From assembly GCA_050084515.1 (NCBI GenBank), contig CM114271.1, positions 21,576,001 through 21,640,000 of the forward strand: a stretch of DNA of 64,000 nucleotides, in the 5' to 3' direction. The notes below the pieces were generated by a model. The model had not been told where the DNA came from and made no database searches. It saw nothing but the letters and a program-made list of their open reading frames with translations. The stretch is from Blasia pusilla (lineage: Eukaryota; Marchantiophyta; Marchantiopsida; Blasiales). Each line of letters starts with the position of its first letter. The first letter of the stretch is position 1. Below, in pieces: positions 57,166 to 64,000 of the stretch. A program made the position numbers and the translations under genes.

Positions 57166-60100
57166 CTACTCTCGTTTGTCTTCCTCTACATCATCGTCCA
57201 GGCTGAAAACATCAGTATTTACTGGTTTCCTGTCCTTCTTCTCGGCCTTCTCAGGATCCACTGTAATGGTGGTTTTTGTTGCTCCATTGGCTGAGGTCAA
57301 GGCAATTGTTGCTTCATCATCGAAATCTTCACCGACGTCCTCTGAGTATGCATACCTGTATGCAACGAACCCCACATTCCAGGACACATCAGGTCCCCTG
57401 CTAAGCTCAAACTCAGGACAACTCCAAGCAAGGAAACCAAGGCCAGAAGTGGCTGAATCAAGGCTTACAACTGCTCGATGGGATGAATAGAGATGATCAT
57501 TCATAGCATCCAATTCTGACTCACTGCTGCTGTTATGGCAAGATCAGCTAAGTGCAAAATAGTAAATATTCGTGGAATAATGCCTCCTTACACCCATAGG
57601 TGTTTGATTTACCTGGTAGAGTTCTGCGATGGGGCCCAGAGAGCACAAACCACGCAGAGCAGCAAAAAAGTTAAGATATTCCAGAAAGCTGATATTATCC
57701 AGGCATTTCGCCAGCTCTCACTGTACGAATCAGTGGCCTTGAAGTAGAGCTGTGGAAGTAACAGAGCAGAAAAGAAAATTAGGGTGAGTAGCTGACTTCT
57801 TTCACTTCAGTAGTGAGACTCTTTAGCCCCAGTCTACAATGGGGGTCAACCCAAATGCCTGTCTGGAAAACGTTACACCATTTCAGACTAAATCTTGTTG
57901 ACTCGGGAGAGTAAAAAAATGCTTCAGGATTGATGCAGAGGTCAGTCACGTCACTAATTTTCACCACATATGAACACATATTGAGTAATAAAGGAGTGTT
58001 ACCTCATAGCCGATCCAGAGGACTGCAACCACCACACCCACTGCCAAAGAGTTGGTGAATTTGCGGTACAAATCCAGCTTAGCAACCTGCTTCCTTGCCT
58101 GGAACATGCCAAAATAACATGGCAGTCTCAGGAGGAGAAATTGTAACAAGAAACTTGGGTGCATGTATATCCATGAGACCATCAAAGAAAACGGCTAGTG
58201 TATAATCCTTCTAATAATCCAAATAAGAGCAGCTTTCAACAGGTGCAAGCGCTTTGCATACCTGTAACTTCTCCAAAGTTTTCGAAAGAGATGTGAAGAT
58301 CCACAAAATGAAAAATGCGTCAAGAATGGCCACTGGGAGCACAAGAAACAGCCGTGCTTTCCCAGATAGATCATTGATTGTGCCCACATTCTCCACCACA
58401 TCCAGAGACTCGGAAGCCAGAAAGTAAGTCCCCCCGAGAAGAAGGACCTTGGATGTCAACCCACCTAGTGTGGGTCGCACAACACCATAGCCCATAGACA
58501 CCACCAAAATAAGCAGACGTGAGACAGTTTTCTTCACTGCTCCCAGGGTAACAGCCCAAAGTGTGATACCCATGGGTCTCAGACCTGTCATGTTGAAGTT
58601 CACGTACTCAAAATACCACATGGCCATCTCTGCCATACCAAGGGCTATGACTGCAGTGATGCAGTTTTGAAGCTGCAAGATATCCCTCCAGAATCGTAGA
58701 TATTGGAGAAACCAGAAAAGTCCCAGCACCAAGTAGCACAGAGAAAGGAAACCATAGAATGTCATCAAGGGTGCCATACGACCTGGCAGATAACCGTAAG
58801 GATTCTTCCACATTGTCTTTCCGTTCACAACTAGACTCGAAAGTCTGGTATCACAGGTCATAAAATAGAGCGTATACATTCCCGTCTTGGTAATGTTAAC
58901 CTCGGTGAACATGAAATTTGTTTCGAGATCGCTACCCTGGAAGTGAACCCGTAATGCGAGTGGCCACCCTGGATCCTCTGCCGATGCGTGTTTGATAACT
59001 TCCCCTTCAGGGCAACCAAATTCTTTCGACAAGTCTTTCGTGCAGCAAAATGCTCGTTGATCATGAACCCGACCCCCAATCTTGTCCATGTCGGCTACCT
59101 CAAACAGAATGGCTTCGACGAGACCAGTATCTACATCTGTGGGCTGAAATTGGTTGGCAACTTCTCGAGGCCGTCGAAATTTGAGAGAGCCATCAAATCT
59201 GCAAAACAGATTGGGGAAAAATGAAGTAGAGAAATGAGCAGGCGATCTTCTCCAAAGCAAAACTGTAAAGCAAGTTGATGAACAGATTCTTTAAAGGACC
59301 AGAGGGCATAGATTCCCGCTGGTCCTATGGAATTCTACAGATAGAAACCTCAAACATGTTGGGAGAGTCCCGGCGAGAGCGCTGTTGGATAAAATCTAGA
59401 TCTCCAGTTAGGCGGTCTTTCCAAAGATGAAAACAGAGAGGAACTACATGCAGCTAAATCGCAGCCAATTGAAGGACATTAAGCTCTAATCACAATACGA
59501 TTAGATGCACGCGACGTGTGGGTCGTCGCCGAAAGATACAGAACCACCTGATAGCGGTTCACGAACCCGCGTCATGAAACCTCATCCCACGCTCACCAAG
59601 CCCGCCTTGAGTGATTCAGATGGTCAAGCTCGAGTAAAGAAAACTCACTCAGTGACTCGGAGCCACCAAGACGTAGAGACAGCAAGAGCACTGTCAAATT
59701 TCGACTCCGAAGGGTTCTACCAGAGGAAAGTTAACCCTCGCGCTGAAGAGGGTGGATATAGTCTTTCTATCCGCATAGTCTTCATCAGATCTGAGAGCGG
59801 AAATACCTCGATGAGGGGTACAGTTGGGATACCATTCGCGAATTTGGATATTGGCAGAAGATTCATTCCCGAGAACGCTGATCTACAGACTTGAGAAGGT
59901 AGAGGAGTGTGCTTCGTGGGGGGTAACCTTGAGGTCGGCGGCTATTGTCAAGGCCTTCGTATGACGGGAATATTCCGAAAAATCGGGGTGATAAATCGAG
60001 TAGAGTTGCTGGCACATTATTACAATTATCTCAGAAATGCAGATGAGCGGGTGATGAATTCGATGGACGCCAAAGAAGTCAGATCCTGAATAATTACGCG

Positions 60101-60335
60101 AGATCTACTGCCTGGTGAGTTAATGAACGTGCCTTATGTATGACTTCCCATTAGCCACACCCGACCCTTCGCCCGATGTGGCGTAGAGACCTTCACTGCC
60201 GCCGAAGAGCATGAACGCATTTCCCTTCTCGGCGAGCACAGCATTCGAATACTCGTGCACCGATCCGTCAACCCGTTCTAATCCAAAATACAAGATGCAC
60301 ACTGTTGACACGGCTAACAACCACACCTTCGCCAT
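57166..60335 (-). CDS. GOST-type seven-transmembrane protein (TMEM87 / LU7TM family), five exons
   Basis: Exons on the minus strand: 60133-60335, 58262-59198, 58003-58098, 57613-57749, 57166-57355, giving 520 residues. Exon 1 encodes a signal peptide (MAKVWLLAVSTVCILYFGLE) and HEYSNAVL. Exon 2 holds the extracytoplasmic domain (GLVEAILFEVADMDKIG; YTLYFMTCD; GKTMWKNPYGYLPG), then most of the membrane segments (FYGFLSLCYLVLGLFWFLQY; NCITAVIALGMAEMAMWYFE; SRLLILVVSMGYGVVRPTLG). The remaining membrane segments lie in the later exons. The tail is acidic (DDDVEED). The family works in Golgi and endosome trafficking in animals; plant members are poorly known. The first intron appears to use a GC donor (see findings). 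Confidence 0.93.
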
Positions 60336-60345
60336 CGGGAACACC

Positions 60346-60415
60346 TGAAACAGTGAACACATTCCATCAACACGAGTGCTAATCTGAGCGCCACTTCACT
60401 ACCTATACGACTCAC
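60346..60415 (-). other. 70-bp intron in the GOST gene 5' leader
   Basis: Donor CCAG|gtgagt (exon end at 60,416) and acceptor tttcag|GTGTTCCCG (exon start at 60,345) lie just upstream of the start Met at 60,335. Both sites fit the plant consensus. Confidence 0.6.
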
Positions 60416-60419
60416 CTGG

Positions 60420-61224
60420 AATCTGAGAAATGGAGGCCACAGTAACAAGGCTCGCAGAGACGAGAGAAGACGGGAGTGGACGGACACCCTCAGAGTAAGG
60501 GAAGCACAGTTGGGCAGAGAGTTAAATTAAATAATCGAAGGTCACGAGAGCATCCTTACCACGATGGGAGAATCAAACGCACAAAGATTTGGTGAGAGAG
60601 CTCAAAGTATGGATCTGGCACACAGCAAGAACGTCATATGCACCGATGTTTCCCGCGATGCAGATTCCCCGTCCAGTTTTACGATCGGTGAAGCAGCCCT
60701 CTCCAATCCTACAGAAACAAGAAACCAAATAAGATAAAGATATCCTCGCGCACACGATTTGACCAATTGTAGACCGATTGATGTAGTCCGGAAAATCCTC
60801 AGCACGGAGCAGCGGATCCAAACCACGAGCATACGAGTGAGGAGTCGAGCCGGCCGGACCACGAAGTACAAGAAACAACGGAAACGAAATGCAATCGATG
60901 AGTGAAGGTCGTGGTTTGAACTGACGTGCGAGAAGTGCAAGCGCAGGGAGATCGAGCGAGGCCACGCAGACCGCACACGGCAAATGCCTGTGTTCCTCTC
61001 TCGCTCTCTCAACCCCGCCCCTGTCTGTCCGCCAAGACCAGTGAGCGATTGCTGTTGCAAGCGAGCACCTATGAATGATTGACGCCAGCTCAGCTGCGCT
61101 CGAGCCTCATGTAGGCTTGTCCGTTACGGTATTCTCCTCCTCTCCCACTCTCGGGGAGTCGTAAGACGCAGCCCGCAGCACCGCCACTCTCACTCCTCCG
61201 TCTTGTTGTCCTCACGTTGCGGTC
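60420..61224. promoter_or_regulatory. GC-rich region upstream of the GOST gene, possibly a shared bidirectional promoter
   Basis: It lies between the GOST leader on the minus strand and a possible transit-peptide exon on the plus strand. GC-rich with CT tracts from about 61,130; long open frames here resemble nothing. Confidence 0.4.
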
Positions 61225-61608
61225 ATGTTGCTGACCCAGGTCTCCTCCATCGTGCCGACTCTAGGTCCGCACCATGCCTCCACTTTCTCCTCCTCTCCGC
61301 ACCTCCGCCTCTTTCCTTCACCGTCCTCGTCGTCGTCCGCCCGCGTCTTCTGTCATCCGCAAACGAACAAAACAAAACGACAGCGCGTCGGTCTGAAAGC
61401 TTACGGCGGTCCTTCGCAGAGCGCGCCGTACGCGTTCAGCGCGACACTGCCAACACCCGCCGCAGTCGATGAGGATTCCCGCACGCCGTACCCCTTCTCC
61501 TTCTCCTTCCGCTGCTCTGCTCTGCTCTGCGCTTATCCCAAACGAAACGAAAACGTCATCGCTCCGTTCGCTTCCGTTCGCCTGCCGGGAAACGAGACCG
61601 TGTCAGAG
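61225..61608 (+). CDS. Possible first exon with plastid transit peptide (gene not resolved further)
   Basis: The frame starts ATG in a fair context and is rich in Ser, Pro, Ala and Arg with few acidic residues (HHASTFSSSPHLRLFPSPSS), as in transit peptides. A donor-like site (CAGAG|gtacgg) ends it near 61,608. I found no convincing downstream exon in the remaining 2.4 kb, so the gene may be broken, may extend beyond the window, or may not exist. Confidence 0.25.
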
Positions 61609-61639
61609 GTACGGAGGAGATCACGGCACCCGTAGGGCT

Positions 61640-61985
61640 TTCAAAAGGTGGGGTTGTTTTACCTCCACTTGTGGGAATTGGATCTCGTTATAGCCCCATT
61701 TGGAGCTCCATGCTCGCTCTTTCTCGTTCAGCACTGCAGTCCACTATGGAGAGATAATTTGGCTATGGTTCCAAATGGTGCGGTTATTTTACCTCCTCAC
61801 TCGGAATTGAATTGTATTGAATTGAATTGAATCGAATCGGAGCTCCATGCTTGATCTTTCTATCTATCATATGCTCCGTGCTAGATCTATCTATCGATGA
61901 TGGCATCCCCGTGGAGAGCGAGAGATTTTGACCATGATTCCAAAAGGTGAGCTTATTTCACCTCCATTTATGTGAAATTGATCTC
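61640..61985. repeat. Three diverged tandem units with an internal hairpin
   Basis: Each unit has caaaaggtg/caaatggtg, then ttattttacctcc, then a gaattg-type segment, at about 61,645, 61,766 and 61,949. The aggtg and cacct words within each form a short stem. A simple gaattgaattg tract lies at 61,803-61,838. Confidence 0.6.
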
Positions 61986-61989
61986 TCCC

Positions 61990-64000
61990 TTGTTCTACCT
62001 ATGACATCAAATTTCAACTAATTTCATATGACACATGCATGGTTGGATGAAAGGCCAATGGAATCTTGATACCTCCTGAATTTTAGAGGGTGAAATTGTT
62101 AAATATTTTTATGATAAAATAGATTCTTATGAATTCTTTGAATTTAGTGGTAATTCTTTCACCCTCTTCTATCCTAACCAAAACCTCAGGAGGGCTAACT
62201 TATGAAAGGGAGTAGAAAATGGCAATCGAGAAAACCCTACTATAAACCAAATTCACAAAGAATAGCAAAATTTTTAGTAGTAGCTTAGGAATCATGATTG
62301 GAAGGAAAGAGGCCTTTAGTGATAGTGTCTACCACAATTTGCGTACACCTTAAAAATCCGTTGGTTTGAGCACATTGCAACGTACTCGAGATATGATAAT
62401 TATTGTATAAGTCTATAGTAGCAAGGAAATCTGGATCTCACATGGATCATATGAGTTCACTCAAATAGAAAATTGTTACTTGGTGCTTGGCCCAAGGATC
62501 TTACACCTTCCTTGCCTTCTCCTTATCCCCACACGTAGCTATACCCTTTATCTCCCAAGGTTAGTGTCAAGGTGCATGCTCGACTTGCATTGACTAGTGT
62601 TAGTCTCACTGCCAGTGTCACCCCTATTCCTAGTCTCGTGACAAGCTAATATGGGTTTCAATTTCGCTGGGTCACATGAGGGTCTCTTATCCTTGGAGTG
62701 ATAATCATGGGAGTGTAATATAGTAAGCTAAGTCTATGACACTCATGCTACCAGGGACAATCCTCCTATTCAAAGATGCACATTCCCTTTGTCTCTCTCC
62801 AATTTGTTATCCTCCTTTGCTCATTCTTAGATTTTCTCCCCATTCTTGCTATGTATATAATGATATGAATATTTTTTTCATGAACTCAATCAGAGTCATG
62901 TCGAAAGGGGTCCCATATTGCCTCTCCAAATATCTATACTGTAATATGAGGTAAAGAGGCTTACTATCTTGAAGAGTACACTTCTAAGAGAATTGAAGTC
63001 CATTATATGAAAGGAGAGTATATATTTAGGGATGTGAGAAATTTAAGAGAAAATATTGCTTTCAATAGTTTGCGATATCTAACGCTAGTATGTCCTCATT
63101 AGTAGATATTGTCCATCATTGCTTCTTGTTTGTAGAGAGGTTGGTGTGTGGATGGATTTGGCCTACTCTCCTCGTCTTCTTTCATGCTTGGAGACTCAAT
63201 TGATCTCAACGCAAGCAAGAAGGTCATTCCATGCATTAGTGGGTGAAGTGCTCCCCACCCATTTCTAATTCACCCTTGAATGCTTGCGAGTATAGTGTTT
63301 CGATTTCCTTCCTTGATTTCTTTTTTTCCTCTATGTCTTTTTGAATTCCTACATGTACATTTGTTTGGAATCTAAGGCTTCCTGATTGGTAAGATGTCTC
63401 GAATCTTTCCATCCTCGGGCTTAGGCAAGGTGTCCCCTATGGCGCAAGGGGGCTATGAGCTAGTTTACTTACAACTCTACAAGAATTGAGTATGTATTTC
63501 TCTTATTTCTTTGTCCATCAAACAAAATTTACCTTCTCATGCTCGACGTATTTTGTTCCGTGGAGATCTTGCATTCCCACAAAATTTCTTCCAAGAATCA
63601 ACTCTTGTTTATAGTTTGCACATATCACACTTTATTACCACCACACAAGAAAAAACCAAATCAAAACGGAGATCTTATATGAACTCATTTCTTATATTTA
63701 TAAAATAATTTTCATAGGACTTCATGATTATGTACAAAACCTAGGTTGATATTTACACAATCAAATTTTGTTATCAATCGCAAACCAAAAGTAGAATTTG
63801 CATGGGCTAATTGTATCATACCTTGTCACCACCCCTTGAATTAAGTGTTGTAAACCCAATTCACTAGAGAGGGGCCCTCCAACATATATCACCCACCTCC
63901 TCGCGAGACGACATGGCTGAGAATCTTAAATAGAAATAATCATCCCCAGGGGAGGGAGATCGACCCGCACGCGCGTATATTCGGGTCCGTAACACACCAA
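61990..64000. other. AT-rich intergenic, no gene seen
   Basis: I find no domain, RNA gene or repeat array here. Open frames are short and of chance composition. Confidence 0.5.

Noticed and set aside
59505-59894. 129-codon plus-strand frame inside the GOST first intron
   Set aside because: No domain, no transcript signal, antisense to a well-supported gene; chance is the simplest reading.

Overview
This is a window of plant nuclear chromosome. The genes carry many short GT-AG introns. They encode plant-specific proteins (FORGETTER1/Strawberry-notch, a plastid thylakoid-lumen pentapeptide protein, a plant GOST-type membrane protein and a plant C2H2 protein), and the space between them is AT-rich and full of decayed LTR retrotransposons. 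A streptophyte is certain. A non-seed land plant (moss, liverwort or lycophyte) is my inference only; no marker here fixes the species.

Layout. (1) 69-15,621, minus strand: a FORGETTER1 gene. I could resolve 28 exons with consistent phases (3,386 coding bases); the last exon(s) lie beyond the left edge. (2) About 16-27 kb: a retrotransposon graveyard with an internally deleted fragment (about 17.0-17.35 kb), a degenerate copy (about 20.9-24.0 kb) and an unrelated chromovirus integrase scrap (about 25.1 kb). (3) 27,325-37,276, plus strand: a 9.95-kb Ty3/gypsy element bounded by TG...CA and a 4-bp target-site duplication (ACCT). (4) 37.3-42 kb: an ankyrin gene fragment, a mitochondrial nad3 insertion, tandem repeats and unassigned sequence. 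(5) 42,114-43,794, minus: a three-exon zinc-finger gene. (6) 44-53 kb: AT-rich repeats and little else. (7) 53,272-55,543, plus: a four-exon thylakoid-lumen 17-kDa-like protein. (8) 57,166-60,335, minus: a five-exon GOST/TMEM87-like membrane protein. (9) 61-64 kb: a possible transit-peptide exon, a short repeat array and AT-rich sequence.

The exceptional object is the element at 27.3-37.3 kb. It has gag (zinc knuckle), protease, reverse transcriptase, RNase H and a DD35E integrase. Two further domains are joined to it: a C5-cytosine DNA methyltransferase with motifs I, IV, VI, VIII, IX and X, placed in frame between protease and reverse transcriptase, and a C4HC3 PHD finger at the end of the integrase. 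The methyltransferase frame is uninterrupted for 497 codons, while most of the flanking polyprotein has stops or frameshifts. Two older copies in the same window also carry methyltransferase sequence, so the module belongs to the family and is not an accident of one copy. The ends are also unusual: block B at the left, then A-B-A at the right, a split-direct-repeat order not expected of a gypsy element with a DDE integrase.

The likely logic, as inference: a retroelement that carries a DNA methyltransferase and a histone-reading PHD finger could write or maintain its own chromatin state or steer its integration. Every premature stop is a TAG or TGA explainable by C-to-T change at CAG or CGA, as expected of decay through methylated cytosine.
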